64,000 bases of DNA from Cytobacillus pseudoceanisediminis (GCF_023516215.1 NZ_CP097349.1:186001-250000), one strand, 5' to 3'; positions 26,033-36,430 are shown, numbered from the stretch's first letter. Notes: a model not told the origin generated them from the letters alone. A program made the numbers and translations.

Positions 26033-27352
26033 ATGTATTTTCACGGCACCATGAAGGTAAATGAAAAAGGGCATCTTGAAATTGGCGGTATGGACACAGT
26101 CGATCTTGCCGGTCAATTTGGAACACCTTTATACGTATATGATGTGGCATTAATAAGAGAACGGGCAAGGGGATTTAAGCAGACTTTCGATAAGCTTGGA
26201 ATAAAAGCACAAGTGGCATATGCAAGCAAAGCTTTTTCTACAGTGGCCATGGTTCAGCTTGTTGATGAAGAAGGTCTTTCTTTGGATGTAGTTTCAGGCG
26301 GAGAGTTATACACGGCTCTTGCTGCAGATTTTCCACCTGAAAGAATTCATTTTCACGGGAATAATAAAAGCAGAGAAGAATTGAAAATGGCTCTTAAGAA
26401 TCAGGTCGGCTGTATTGTTGTCGATAATTTTTATGAGCTGGAATTATTAGAGGAGATTTGCGAATCTCTTGCAGCCAGGACAAAAATCTTACTGAGGGTT
26501 ACACCTGGAATTGAAGCCCATACCCATGATTATATCTTAACTGGCCAGGAAGATTCAAAATTTGGGTTTGACCTTCAGAATGGACAGGCGGAAACGGCTT
26601 TACAAAAAGCGCTGAATTCAAGCTGGATCGAAACACTTGGACTGCATTGTCATATCGGTTCTCAGATTTTCGATACAACAGGATTCATTTTGGCTGCCAA
26701 GAAAATTTTTGAAAAGATGGCAGAATGGAAAGAAAAGCATGCTTATGAACCTATAGTGCTTAACTTAGGCGGAGGTTTTGGAATCCGCTATACAGAAGAT
26801 GATGATCCGATTCATGCATCTCAATATGTTGAAGAAATCATTGGGGAAGTTAAGAAACAGGCTGAACATTACTCAATGAAGATGCCGGAAATTTGGATTG
26901 AGCCGGGGCGCTCCCTTGTGGGAGATGCAGGGACAACTTTATACCAGACGGGATCACGCAAAGAGGTTCCAAATGTCAGAAATTATCTGGCTGTGGACGG
27001 CGGCATGAGTGACAATATCAGGCCGGCTCTTTATCAGGCTAAATATGAAGCGGTATTGGCAAACCGGGTATTGGATAAACCCGAAGAGACAGTATCAATT
27101 GCCGGTAAATGCTGTGAATCAGGCGATATGCTTATTTGGGATTTGCCTCTTCCAAAAGCAGGGGATCAAGACCTCTTGGCGGTTTTCTGCACCGGCGCAT
27201 ACGGCTATTCCATGGCAAACAACTATAACCGAATTCCAAGGCCGCCTGTCGTTTTTATTGAAAATGGAGAGGCAAAGCTGGTTGTTAAAAGAGAAACATA
27301 CGAGGACATTTTAAGATTGGATTTGCCAATCAATGAAAAAATAAAAAATTAA
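26033..27352 (+). CDS. lysA: Diaminopimelate decarboxylase
   Basis: A 439-residue PLP enzyme catalysing the last step of lysine synthesis. PLP Lys66 is in AYASKAF; the phosphate-binding LNLGGGFGI and the catalytic Cys in KCCESGDML are present, and EPGRSLVGDAG binds substrate. ATG 26033 follows GAGGGGGAA. It lies directly after the spoVA operon, as in B. subtilis. Confidence 0.95.
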   Translation: MYFHGTMKVNEKGHLEIGGMDTVDLAGQFGTPLYVYDVALIRERARGFKQTFDKLGIKAQVAYASKAFSTVAMVQLVDEEGLSLDVVSGGELYTALAADFPPERIHFHGNNKSREELKMALKNQVGCIVVDNFYELELLEEICESLAARTKILLRVTPGIEAHTHDYILTGQEDSKFGFDLQNGQAETALQKALNSSWIETLGLHCHIGSQIFDTTGFILAAKKIFEKMAEWKEKHAYEPIVLNLGGGFGIRYTEDDDPIHASQYVEEIIGEVKKQAEHYSMKMPEIWIEPGRSLVGDAGTTLYQTGSRKEVPNVRNYLAVDGGMSDNIRPALYQAKYEAVLANRVLDKPEETVSIAGKCCESGDMLIWDLPLPKAGDQDLLAVFCTGAYGYSMANNYNRIPRPPVVFIENGEAKLVVKRETYEDILRLDLPINEKIKN

Positions 27353-27380
27353 GCTGCCCGTCAAGGCAGCTTAATTTTTT
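27343..27380. terminator. Bidirectional terminator lysA/ypuA
   Basis: TTAAGCTGCC (27349-27358) pairs with GGCAGCTTAA (27365-27374), with A and T tracts outside. It includes the lysA stop. Confidence 0.85.
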
Positions 27381-28248
27381 AAGAGAAGAAGGCTTTAACA
27401 GCGTCTATTACACTCACAAAAAAACGCTTTAAACTTTCTAAAAAACCTTGGCCTTCTTCACTTTCAAGGTATTTGGATATTTTGTCTTTTGCCTGGTTAA
27501 GCTGCTCGCCGACCTGATTCCAGTCGATATCAAGCTCTTTCAGCTTGTTGAACAAATCTATTAAACTTAAAATCTCCTGTTCAGTCAGAGTGATGCCGAG
27601 TTCCTTGGCGGCATTTTCGATAATAGTTCTTAGTTCTGCATCGGTTTCAGGTGAGTTTTTTGCAATTTCCTCTTTAATTTTGGCAATTAAAGCAGCAGCA
27701 TTCTCGTTTCCGACCGAATCGCCAAGCTTAGCTGTTTCGACCATTTCTTCATTAGCCGCCTGTTTTACTTCTTCAGGGATTGTTTTTTCGGCCGAAATTT
27801 CATATGCCTTGATGATGCCTGTTAAGGCAGCTGTTCCGGAAACATTCGCAGGAGCTGTTATATAGATTTTCGCATCTTTTACACCTGCAGTAATCAAGGC
27901 ATTAATATACATTTCATCAGTAACCCAGTTGATATTCTTTGTCTCAACTTCAAGTCCGGAGCCTTGTTTTGCTATTGTGACAGCTGAAGAAGATATCGCT
28001 CTCGTGCCTATTAAAGCTTTAGAGATATAATTGCCAAGATATTTATGTTCTTCTTCATTTGAAACAGTAATGATGGCCGCATCTTTCGGAGCTTTCATTT
28101 CAGCCAGAAGCATATTTTTTTGTTCTTCTGATAGATTCTCTCCTAGGGTGACAATTACGTCACCTTCTGCCATATCGGCAAATGCCTGTATCGGCATAAT
28201 AAATAATAGCGAAATCATGAATAGCGCAAGCATTTTATTCCATTTCAT
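27379..28248 (-). CDS. ypuA: YpuA, secreted DUF1002 protein
   Basis: A 289-residue protein with a clear signal peptide (MKWNKMLALFMISLLFIM..QAFA) and one DUF1002 domain (LGENLSEEQKNMLL, NINWVTDEMYINAL, DAKIYITAPANVSGTAALTG). It is exported and lacks a retention signal. The function is unknown; B. subtilis ypuA responds to cell-wall stress. It is convergent with lysA. Confidence 0.88.
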   Translation of the reverse strand: MKWNKMLALFMISLLFIMPIQAFADMAEGDVIVTLGENLSEEQKNMLLAEMKAPKDAAIITVSNEEEHKYLGNYISKALIGTRAISSSAVTIAKQGSGLEVETKNINWVTDEMYINALITAGVKDAKIYITAPANVSGTAALTGIIKAYEISAEKTIPEEVKQAANEEMVETAKLGDSVGNENAAALIAKIKEEIAKNSPETDAELRTIIENAAKELGITLTEQEILSLIDLFNKLKELDIDWNQVGEQLNQAKDKISKYLESEEGQGFLESLKRFFVSVIDAVKAFFS

Positions 28249-29110
<862 letters not shown>

Positions 29111-29113
29111 TTA

Positions 29114-29635
29114 TTATTCCTGCCTTTTTTTCTGATTCAGGGCATCCAGTCTCTCTTTAATGACCATTGTTCTATCTCTTCTTTTATGGCGGTGAACAAT
29201 TTCTTTATCCAGTAGAATGCTGTCAGAGCACCAGGCAAATCCCTTGGAGGAGCAAACATCCATGCATTTTTCCTTAAGCAAGTGGTCTGTTATTGGCAAA
29301 TTAACGCTCGTGTACTTACCGCCTTTTTGTATCAGCTCGAGCCTGTCCTTAAGGTCTTTCATCAATTGATCTGCATTAAGTCCCAGTGCCGTCAAATCTG
29401 CAGGACTGCACTCCAATATGCCGATTCCTTTGCGGAGAGTACGTTCGGCACCATTATTATTTTCTCTGCGATGATGATAAAAAGAAACTGCCATGAGAAT
29501 TAGCCCAACCCATGTAGAACTTTTATTGTTTCGATCTGTATTCTTCCAGTATTCCTCCAGTATTTCGTGACATTCAAAATAATCACGGTCACCATGAAAA
29601 TGGACCATGAACTCGATATATGCATCAGGATACAT
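29114..29635 (-). CDS. ypuF: YpuF, DUF309 domain protein
   Basis: A 173-residue protein. The DUF309 core is FHGDRDYFECHEILEEYWKN with the family HExxE-like pattern, followed by LILMAVSFYHHRRENNNGA. The function is unknown. Start 29635 has AAGGAGTG five bases upstream; the open frame beyond is not homologous. It faces ribT. Confidence 0.85.
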   Translation of the reverse strand: MYPDAYIEFMVHFHGDRDYFECHEILEEYWKNTDRNNKSSTWVGLILMAVSFYHHRRENNNGAERTLRKGIGILECSPADLTALGLNADQLMKDLKDRLELIQKGGKYTSVNLPITDHLLKEKCMDVCSSKGFAWCSDSILLDKEIVHRHKRRDRTMVIKERLDALNQKKRQE

Positions 29636-29698
29636 ACTTTCACTCCTTGACAATTCTTTCTTTATTTTAACATAGGAGAAGCGGTTATCAGAAAAATA

Positions 29699-29724
29699 AA
29701 AACCCGGCGATTTAACCGGGCTTT
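29699..29724 (-). terminator. Terminator after the YjcZ-type gene
   Basis: On the minus strand CCCGG pairs with CCGGG across TTAAATCG, followed by TTTTTATTTTT. Confidence 0.65.
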
Positions 29725-29747
29725 TGAACACGTATATTTTGGCGCTT

Positions 29748-29790
29748 CTGGCTGGTCTCTGAAAGGCAATCCTTTTTCAGGTCCAGCCAG
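29748..29790 (-). other. Long imperfect hairpin downstream of the YjcZ-type gene
   Basis: CTGGCTGG (29748-29755) pairs with CCAGCCAG (29783-29790), and CTGAAA pairs with TTTCAG inside it, with a short mismatch between. It lies between the small gene and its terminator. Confidence 0.55.
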
Positions 29791-29832
29791 CAAAGTGCTG
29801 AATTTGTTATTTACTGTATTTAACGCAACAAT

Positions 29833-29931
29833 TTAGAAGCACCAGGAAGCTCCTACAATAATTAAAAGGATGAACAACACTACAATTAAAGCAAACCCGG
29901 TTCCGCAATCTCCAAATCCAGAATTAGACAT
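29833..29931 (-). CDS. YjcZ family small sporulation protein
   Basis: A 32-residue peptide: MSNSGFGDCGTGFALIVVL followed by FILLIIVGASWCF. The N-terminal Gly-rich part followed by FALIVVLFILLIIVG is the signature of the YjcZ family, small membrane proteins made during sporulation. AGGAGGT lies seven bases before the ATG at 29931. It is divergent from scpA. Confidence 0.85.
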   Translation of the reverse strand: MSNSGFGDCGTGFALIVVLFILLIIVGASWCF

Positions 29932-30142
29932 TCAAAATACCTCCTGTATCTTTATTTCCATACATCGTATGTAGGCAATTGCCTGAATGATTGGGCGCAT
30001 CAAAAAAATTTGAAAATGAAATTGGGGGCATTCCGGACATCAGGGTTATTTTTCTATTGGATAACATTAATGAATAATCTATACTAGATATAGTCTTTTG
30101 GCGTTTAACGGAATCAATATTAGGAAAATTTGGTGGGTATTT

Positions 30143-30904
30143 ATGCAATATGATCATTATAACGTAAAAATAGATGCGTTCGAGGGGCCGCTGGATCTCC
30201 TTCTTCATCTTATCAATCGGCTGGAAATCGATATCTATGACATTCCTGTATCAGAAATAACCGAGCAATACCTCATTTATATACATACAATGAAAGAGCT
30301 CCAGCTTGACGTAGCAAGCGAATATCTTGTGATGGCAGCTACACTGCTGGCTATTAAAAGCAAAATGCTCCTGCCAAAGCATGAAGAGGAAGAGCTGGAG
30401 GATGAATTTGGAATGGAAATGGAGGAAGATCCAAGAGATGAACTTGTAGAACGGCTGATTGAATACCGTAAATATAAGGAAGCTGCAGAAGAGCTTAAGG
30501 AGCGCGAACAGGATAGAAGTTTAATGTATACAAAGCCGCCTGCAGACCTTTCAGAATATGTGAATGATTCTCAGCAGGAAAAAGCTGATTTGAATGTAAG
30601 TCTTTATGATATGCTTGGTGCTCTGCAAAAGTTATTAAGAAGGAAGAAACTGCAAAGGCCGCTTTCTGCGAAAGTTGCCCGTCAGGAGATTCCCATAGAG
30701 AAGCGGATGTCTGAAATTGTGGACCAATTAAGGAATTTTAAGGGGAGGAAAAAATTCACCGACCTTTTTCCAATATCAGACAGAGAACATATAGTGGTTA
30801 CTTTCTTGGCGGTGCTGGAGTTAATCAAGCGCAAAGAAATACAGGTCGAGCAGGACAGAAACTTCTCGGATATCTTTGTAGCGTCCATGGAAGGAGACAA
30901 ATAG
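30143..30904 (+). CDS. scpA: Segregation and condensation protein A
   Basis: A 253-residue kleisin that links the two heads of the SMC dimer. The N-terminal [17 protein letters not shown] is the kleisin signature for binding SMC; an acidic central linker ([17 protein letters not shown]) and a C-terminal winged helix follow. ATG 30143 gives the expected start [11 protein letters not shown]. It is followed by scpB one base after its stop. Confidence 0.95.
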   Translation: MQYDHYNVKIDAFEGPLDLLLHLINRLEIDIYDIPVSEITEQYLIYIHTMKELQLDVASEYLVMAATLLAIKSKMLLPKHEEEELEDEFGMEMEEDPRDELVERLIEYRKYKEAAEELKEREQDRSLMYTKPPADLSEYVNDSQQEKADLNVSLYDMLGALQKLLRRKKLQRPLSAKVARQEIPIEKRMSEIVDQLRNFKGRKKFTDLFPISDREHIVVTFLAVLELIKRKEIQVEQDRNFSDIFVASMEGDK

Positions 30905-30905
30905 T

Positions 30906-31493
30906 ATGGAGATTATTAATTGGAAAGGAATTGCTGAAAGCCTTCTGTTTGCAGCCGGTGATGAAGGCTTATCCCTAAAGCAAATTGCCCATGTTCTGGA
31001 GGTGGAAGAACTTCAGGCCCGTGAAATCATGGACAGCCTTATTGAAGACTACAGCAATAGCAGCCGCGGAATTATGGTGGTTGAACTGGCAGGGACTTTT
31101 CAGCTGGTTACGAAAAAAGAGTTTTCTGCGTATTTAAAAAAGCTGGTAGAATCTCCATCGTCCGCTTCCTTATCTCAGGCGGCACTCGAGACATTGGCAA
31201 TCATTGCTTACAGACAGCCTATTACAAGGACAGAGATTGAAGAGATAAGGGGAGTCAAGACAGAGAGGCCTCTTCAGACATTATCGGCAAAAGTACTGAT
31301 TAAAGAAGTTGGACGGGCAGAAGGAACAGGGCGGGCCTACCTGTATGGAACGACTAAAGAATTCCTTGATTATTTTGGCCTTAAAAGCATAGAAGAGCTT
31401 CCGCCGCTCCCCGATAAGGTTAGTGAAGAAGAGGATTCCTTCCAGGAAGAGGCAGATTTATTCTTTGAGAAGTTCCAGGAGCTAGATTCTTGA
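30906..31493 (+). CDS. scpB: Segregation and condensation protein B
   Basis: A 195-residue double winged-helix partner of ScpA in the SMC condensin complex. [39 protein letters not shown] and [15 protein letters not shown] are family motifs. ATG 30906 follows GGAGACAA. It is translationally coupled to scpA. Confidence 0.95.
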   Translation: MEIINWKGIAESLLFAAGDEGLSLKQIAHVLEVEELQAREIMDSLIEDYSNSSRGIMVVELAGTFQLVTKKEFSAYLKKLVESPSSASLSQAALETLAIIAYRQPITRTEIEEIRGVKTERPLQTLSAKVLIKEVGRAEGTGRAYLYGTTKEFLDYFGLKSIEELPPLPDKVSEEEDSFQEEADLFFEKFQELDS

Positions 31494-31612
31494 GTTTTCT
31501 GACACATTACATAGGAAGTGTGGTAAAATAGATTTATATTTTTCCCTTTCCTTTTAAAACAGCTGTCATACATATCATCTTAAAACCGTCGGGGGAAATA
31601 GGAGGGTTTTGC

Positions 31613-32032
31613 TTGCTGATTAAACATTGCATTGGATACGAGCTTGAAAAAGAAAAGCCGAACACTTCGGAAGACTTTTTTAACAGAAGCGAGATTGTGT
31701 TCGAAGAAGATGGGCAGGAGAAAACTTTTCATGTTTTATATGTCCGTTTCTTTGATGAATCCATGAATGAGTTCACACCCTATGAACAGGACCCGGTCTT
31801 CATTGCTGGTTCGAGAGAGGTGCAGTTCAAGGATCTTGTTGCTCTTTCATGTTTATTAAAGAACCCGGGTTTTAGGCATCGCAAACGAATTTATCTTAAC
31901 TCAAAGGCTGATTTTGCATCCTATTTTCAGGATCTGGACTTTTCCAAGCTTCCATCCATTTTTGAAGCGCTGGAGAATAAAAAATCCTTTGACCTGCGAT
32001 CACCTTTAGATTTTATTGTTCAACCGCAGTAA
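31613..32032 (+). CDS. Conserved-looking hypothetical protein between scpB and ypuI
   Basis: A 139-residue acidic soluble protein with no signal peptide or membrane segment: FHVLYVRFFDESMNEFTPYEQ and LDFSKLPSIFEALENKK are its clearest stretches. The start is TTG 31613, six bases after AGGAGGG (31601-31607). I do not recognise the family, and B. subtilis has no gene I can name here. The good ribosome binding site and clean spacing to ypuI support it being real. Confidence 0.65.
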   Translation: MLIKHCIGYELEKEKPNTSEDFFNRSEIVFEEDGQEKTFHVLYVRFFDESMNEFTPYEQDPVFIAGSREVQFKDLVALSCLLKNPGFRHRKRIYLNSKADFASYFQDLDFSKLPSIFEALENKKSFDLRSPLDFIVQPQ

Positions 32033-32063
32033 TAGCCAGTGTATAAATACGGGGGTGTAATGG

Positions 32064-32552
32064 ATGGGGAATTCAATCGTTAAATCACAAATGGAAGATG
32101 TGAAAAATTTCCTCGGTAATAGCGTTGCCGCTTTTGAAGATTTCTTAAATAATACAACGATTAAAGATCTTGAAACAGAAAAGCAGGGAAATGTGAATTA
32201 TTATAAAAGCATTCTTTCACATGTCAGAAAACTCCTGGTTTATTGTGAAGAAGGGCTTGATACCTGCACGATCATTTTAAAAAGTGAACCCTTCCAAAAG
32301 GGGGCTGCCGAAAAGACATTATATCGGATTTACCATCAGTGCATTGAAGAGTTTTTCTCTCCGAAAAATGATGCCTGGTTTGAGAATAGCCGTTCAGCAT
32401 ATACTGGAAAAAACTCAATCCAATTCCACGAGGAAGTTCCTGACAGCCTAAAAACAATGTTCAGGCAGCTGGAAGGAGAGTTCCAGCGGATTCGGGAGGA
32501 ACTTGAATATTACGAAACCGACTACCGGACAAAAATGATTCAATCAAAATAG
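32064..32552 (+). CDS. ypuI: YpuI (DUF3907)
   Basis: A 162-residue protein beginning MGNSIVKSQMEDVKNFLGN, the YpuI start, with a helical body and ending in charged residues. The function is unknown. ATG 32064 follows GGGGGTG. Order scpA-scpB-(ORF)-ypuI-dacB parallels B. subtilis. A terminator follows. Confidence 0.85.
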   Translation: MGNSIVKSQMEDVKNFLGNSVAAFEDFLNNTTIKDLETEKQGNVNYYKSILSHVRKLLVYCEEGLDTCTIILKSEPFQKGAAEKTLYRIYHQCIEEFFSPKNDAWFENSRSAYTGKNSIQFHEEVPDSLKTMFRQLEGEFQRIREELEYYETDYRTKMIQSK

Positions 32553-32560
32553 GAATGTTG

Positions 32561-32589
32561 AAGAACAGCAGGCGGCTGTTCTTTTTTTG
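32561..32589 (+). terminator. Terminator of ypuI
   Basis: GAACAGC (32563-32569) pairs with GCTGTTC (32575-32581), then a seven-T run. A second small palindrome, TTTACTGC/GCAGTAAA, is at 32598-32623. Confidence 0.8.
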
Positions 32590-32734
32590 TGGGCGGGTTT
32601 ACTGCAGTCTAGCGGGCAGTAAAAGATTGAAGTTTCACTTTATATGCAGGTTTCCAATTTTCTTTGGAAAACGTACAAACTTCCACTCATACAAATAGAA
32701 AGTGAGCTATAAAAAGAAGTGAGTGAGGGATTGT

Positions 32735-33625
32735 ATGAGTAAAATGGAAGATTACATCAAGGAAGTTACAAAATGGAACAAAGAGCTAAGAGATTTCTTA
32801 GACTCGGAGGATGTTGAACAAAACGATGAACTGTGGCAAAGGCTGGATCATTTTACCGAAATTATGGATGGAATAAACGGTCCCCTCGATATTGAAGCCC
32901 TGGAAAAGCTGCAGGAACACGTAGATACTCTTCATTCCGATATGGAGAATTATTTTACTAATAGACAGCAGCTTGGAAATATCTATATCAATGAACCGTA
33001 CATTTCTGCGGGTAAGCACTTTTTGCCTCCGCTCCCTTATGATTACAGTGCACTTGAACCGCATATCTCAGGTGAAATTATGAGACTGCATCATGATAAG
33101 CATCATCAATCTTATGTGGATGGATTGAATAAAGCAGAAGTGATGCTTCAAAATGCGAGAGACAATAATGACTACAGTCTCGTAAAACACTGGTCCCGTG
33201 AACTCGCCTTTCATGGATCGGGCCATTATTTGCATACGATATTCTGGAATAATATGAGCCCTGAGGGCGGAGGAAAACCTTCTGGGGCACTCCTCAAAGA
33301 AATTAACAAATACTTTGGGAGCTTTGAGAGGTTCAAAAACCATTTCACTGAAGCAGCCAAACAGGTAGAGGGCGTAGGCTGGGCAATACTGGTCTGGTCG
33401 CCAAGAGCGCGCAGACTCGAAATACTTCAGTCGGAAAGACATATGCTCTTAACCCAGTGGGATACGATCCCATTGCTGGTTTTAGATGTATGGGAACATG
33501 CATATTATCTGCAATATAAAAATAATCGTGGAGATTATGTGAAAAGTTGGTGGAATGTTGTCAACTGGAAGGATGTAGAAGACAGGTATTTAAAAGCATC
33601 TGAGTTAAAATGGAAGCCGTTCTAA
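32735..33625 (+). CDS. sodF: Iron/manganese superoxide dismutase with N-terminal extension (SodF type)
   Basis: A 296-residue protein. Residues about 1-95 are a charged helical extension not found in ordinary SODs. The SOD domain then starts at HFLPPLPYDYSALEPHIS, with ligands in LHHDKHHQSYV, HGSGHYLHTIFW and DVWEHAYYLQY. It should convert superoxide to peroxide and oxygen; the metal cannot be told from sequence. B. subtilis SodF has a similar extended form. Start 32735 is chosen for GAGTGAGGG just upstream. Confidence 0.88.
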   Translation: MSKMEDYIKEVTKWNKELRDFLDSEDVEQNDELWQRLDHFTEIMDGINGPLDIEALEKLQEHVDTLHSDMENYFTNRQQLGNIYINEPYISAGKHFLPPLPYDYSALEPHISGEIMRLHHDKHHQSYVDGLNKAEVMLQNARDNNDYSLVKHWSRELAFHGSGHYLHTIFWNNMSPEGGGKPSGALLKEINKYFGSFERFKNHFTEAAKQVEGVGWAILVWSPRARRLEILQSERHMLLTQWDTIPLLVLDVWEHAYYLQYKNNRGDYVKSWWNVVNWKDVEDRYLKASELKWKPF

Positions 33626-33647
33626 ATAGGAGAAGAAATAAGAAAAA

Positions 33648-33670
33648 GGGGAGTACCAAGAGTATTCCCC
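33648..33670 (+). terminator. Terminator of sodF
   Basis: GGGGAGTAC (33648-33656) pairs with GTATTCCCC (33662-33670) with one wobble; TCATTTTT follows. Confidence 0.7.
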
Positions 33671-33724
33671 TCATTTTTGATGGACAAGCCTTTTCCAAAG
33701 CCGCCTGACAAGTCAAACTTAATA

Positions 33725-33753
33725 GTCATATCACTACTTGTCCTGCATAAACT
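33725..33753 (+). promoter_or_regulatory. Candidate sigma-E promoter of dacB-spmAB
   Basis: -35 GTCATATC (33725-33732), 13-base spacer, -10 CATAAACT (33746-33753). It agrees well with the sigma-E consensus; dacB is sigma-E dependent in B. subtilis. Confidence 0.7.
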
Positions 33754-33849
33754 TGTACAAATAAATGAAAAACATGGAGCTCCTCTCTGCGGGGGGATCC
33801 TGTATTTCGCTCAATTTGACATTCCACAAAGGAGACGGGGTTTTGTGCA

Positions 33850-35001
33850 ATGAAATGGTTTAGAAGGCTGATGGCCATGGTTTTGGCCACCGCGTTGATG
33901 GTGATGAATATTCCTCAGAAGGCAGAAGCGTCTGTTTCAGTAAGTGCCCGGAGTGCCATATTAATGGAGCAGGATTCTGGCCGTATCCTTTACCAGAAAG
34001 ATGCAAATGAAGTGAGGAGAATAGCAAGTATTACAAAAATAATGACAGCAATTCTGGCTATAGAGTCCGGAAAAATGGACGACATGGTTAAAGTAAGTGA
34101 GCGTGCTGTCAGAGCGGAAGGCTCCTCGATTTATCTAAAGGCAGGCGAAAAAATTAAGCTTGAAGATCTGGTCTATGGACTCATGCTTCGTTCAGGCAAT
34201 GACTCTGCTGTTGCAATCGCAGAGCATGTTGGCGGAAGTCTTGAAGGATTCGGCTTTTTAATGAATAAGAAAGCTGAAGAGATTGGCATGAAGAACACAC
34301 ATTTCGCAAATCCCCATGGTCTGGATGATCATGAAGACCATTATTCGACAGCGTATGATATGGCTTTGCTGACCAGGTATGCAATGAATAATGAGACATA
34401 CCAAAAGATTGCTGGTACAAAGGTGCACAGAGCACCAAATCCGAATGAAAGCTGGGACAGGGTGTGGAAAAATAAAAATAGGCTCCTGACTGAATTATAT
34501 GAGTATTGCACCGGGGGAAAAACAGGATATACAAAAAGGGCAAAAAGAACTCTTGTTACAACAGCATCCAAAGGCAGCCTTAATCTGATTGCAGTAACCT
34601 TAAACGGACCCGATGACTGGAATGACCATATTAATATGTATGAGACAGCTTTTAAAACCTATGAAATTGTGGAAGTCCTGCCCGAGGGAATTATAGATGA
34701 TATTGATGAAGAATATTATAAAGGCAAAGTTTATTTAAAGCATCCCTACCACTACCCTGTTTTAAAAGAGGAAAAAGACAAGTTTAAGATTAATATAGAG
34801 CTGCAGAAACCTGAAACAGAGTGGAAAGACAGCCGGACAATGCCTGAAGTCATAGGACAGGCAACAGTGTATTTTGAAGATCAGCCTGTTAAAAAACTTC
34901 CTTTATATTACAAGCATGATAAAGCAAAAGAAGATAAATCGCTTTTAGAATACTTTAAGGGTCTTTTTACCTCCATTGCGGGAGTGAAGATCAATGGTTA
35001 A
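33850..35001 (+). CDS. dacB: Sporulation D-alanyl-D-alanine carboxypeptidase DacB (PBP5*)
   Basis: A 383-residue mother-cell carboxypeptidase that lowers cross-linking in spore cortex peptidoglycan. Signal peptide about residues 1-27 (cut near AEA-S), catalytic S60-I-T-K63, SGN (LRSGND) and KTG (GGKTGYT). The C-terminal domain has a hydrophobic end near residue 370. ATG 33850 follows AGGAGACGGG. spmA overlaps its last eight bases. Confidence 0.93.
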   Translation: MKWFRRLMAMVLATALMVMNIPQKAEASVSVSARSAILMEQDSGRILYQKDANEVRRIASITKIMTAILAIESGKMDDMVKVSERAVRAEGSSIYLKAGEKIKLEDLVYGLMLRSGNDSAVAIAEHVGGSLEGFGFLMNKKAEEIGMKNTHFANPHGLDDHEDHYSTAYDMALLTRYAMNNETYQKIAGTKVHRAPNPNESWDRVWKNKNRLLTELYEYCTGGKTGYTKRAKRTLVTTASKGSLNLIAVTLNGPDDWNDHINMYETAFKTYEIVEVLPEGIIDDIDEEYYKGKVYLKHPYHYPVLKEEKDKFKINIELQKPETEWKDSRTMPEVIGQATVYFEDQPVKKLPLYYKHDKAKEDKSLLEYFKGLFTSIAGVKING

Positions 35002-35581
35002 TATCATTTGGGTAATGCTTACCGCTATAGGCATTGTCTTTGCCATGATAAATGGCACCATAAACGAAGTGAACGAAGCCATTTTCAATGGTGCAAAAGA
35101 AGCGGTCACGTTATGTATCGGTCTAATCAGCATACTCGTTTTTTGGCTGGGAATGATGAGAATTGCAGAGGATGCCGGATTGCTGAAGAAGCTTGCTTCC
35201 TTATTCCGGCCTCTTGTGAAAAGGCTATTTCCAGAGGTGCCGGGTGATCACCCGGCGATGGGATATATGCTGTCAAACATGATGGCCAATATGTTCGGTC
35301 TTGGAAACGCAGCTACCCCGCTCGGTATAAAAGCTATGGAAGAGCTGAAGCAATTGAATGGGGGCAAAAATGAAGCGAGCCGCTCTATGATTACCTTTCT
35401 GGCCATCAATACTTCAAGTCTTACTTTAATTCCTACAACCGTGATTGCAATACGGATGAATTATAATTCCGCCTCGCCAACTGATATTGTAGGTCCCACT
35501 TTAGTGGCTACATTCTGTTCAACATTGGCCGCAATAATGATTGACCGTTATTTCTATTATCGAAGAACGCGTAAAGGATGA
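34994..35581 (+). CDS. spmA: Spore maturation protein A
   Basis: A 195-residue multi-pass membrane protein of the nucleoside-recognition (Gate) family, with MANMFGLGNAATPLGIKAM as its clearest motif. With SpmB it is needed for spore core dehydration. ATG 34994 overlaps the end of dacB by eight bases and uses GGGAGTGA, so translation is probably coupled. Confidence 0.92.
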   Translation: MVNIIWVMLTAIGIVFAMINGTINEVNEAIFNGAKEAVTLCIGLISILVFWLGMMRIAEDAGLLKKLASLFRPLVKRLFPEVPGDHPAMGYMLSNMMANMFGLGNAATPLGIKAMEELKQLNGGKNEASRSMITFLAINTSSLTLIPTTVIAIRMNYNSASPTDIVGPTLVATFCSTLAAIMIDRYFYYRRTRKG

Positions 35582-35588
35582 GGTTAGG

Positions 35589-36124
35589 ATGGAGATTGTG
35601 TCAGCTGTTTCCCTTTGGTTAATTCCTATTTTAATAGGATTTATATTAATATATGGAACATTTAAGAAAGTTCCTACCTATGAAAGCTTTACTGAAGGCG
35701 GAAAAGAAGGCATAAAAATTGCTGTATCCATCATTCCGTTTCTTGTCGGCATGCTTGTAGCCATATCGGTCTTCAGGGCTTCCGGCGCTCTGGAGTATTT
35801 TATGGATCTGATCAGGCCCGGACTAGATGCCCTTGGAGTACCTCCTGATATCGTGCCCCTGGCTATTATCCGTCCGATCTCTGGTACTGCAGCTCTGGGA
35901 ATGACCAGTGATTTAATCGCTGTCCATGGTCCCGACTCGTTCATAGGCAGACTTGCCTCAGTGCTTCAGGGCAGTACAGATACAACTTTTTATGTACTGA
36001 CGGTCTACTTTGGGGCGGTAGGAATCAAAAAATAGGAGATGCCCTCAAAGTCGGACTCTTAGCCGATTTGGCAGGCATCATTGCCTCCATAGTGATTGTA
36101 ACACTTGTTTTTGGAAATATGTAA
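35589..36124 (+). CDS. spmB: Spore maturation protein B (frameshift as read)
   Basis: About 178 residues after repair, a multi-pass membrane Gate-domain protein paired with SpmA. Motifs: FTEGGKEGIKIAVSIIPFL, RPISGTAALGM and QGSTDTTFYVLTVYFGAVG. The -1 break is in the A run 36027-36032; a seventh A gives GIKKIGDALKVGLLADLAGI and the stop at 36122-36124. ATG 35589 follows GAGGTTAGG. Confidence 0.9.
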
Positions 36125-36217
36125 AACAGAATGGAAAATAAAAGGCGTTTAATATAGGGTCTTAACGATGAGTCAGGTTGTTGCTATTTAACTGCAAACG
36201 AAGTTTAACCATCGGGC

Positions 36218-36368
36218 TGATTGGACTGGAGAGCACTTGATCCTCGAAAATGCATTCGTATTTTCTTCGTGCGGTGTAAATTCACAGAAGAAAATCCAAT
36301 GTCCGGCGTGAGGAGGCTATCGTTCCTCTCTGCGGATTCACTAGCCGCAGCGGAAATCAGCGGATATC
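36218..36368 (+). repeat. Intergenic repeat, family 1, diverged copy
   Basis: GATTGGACTGGAGAGCACTTG, the CTCGAAAATGC...TTTTCTTCGTGCGG hairpin, GAGGAGGCTATCG and CAGCGGAAATCAGCGG. The 457-base spmB-rluB gap holds this repeat and the hairpin at 36400-36430; no gene is seen. Confidence 0.75.
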
Positions 36369-36399
36369 AGTTTAAAAACAAAACATCCTATTAATTAAA

Positions 36400-36430
36400 A
36401 GATACCTAATTAGGTGTCTTTTTTTATTTT
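36400..36430 (+). terminator. Terminator downstream of spmB
   Basis: AGATACC-TAATTA-GGTGTCT forms a palindromic stem followed by a long T run. Confidence 0.7.
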
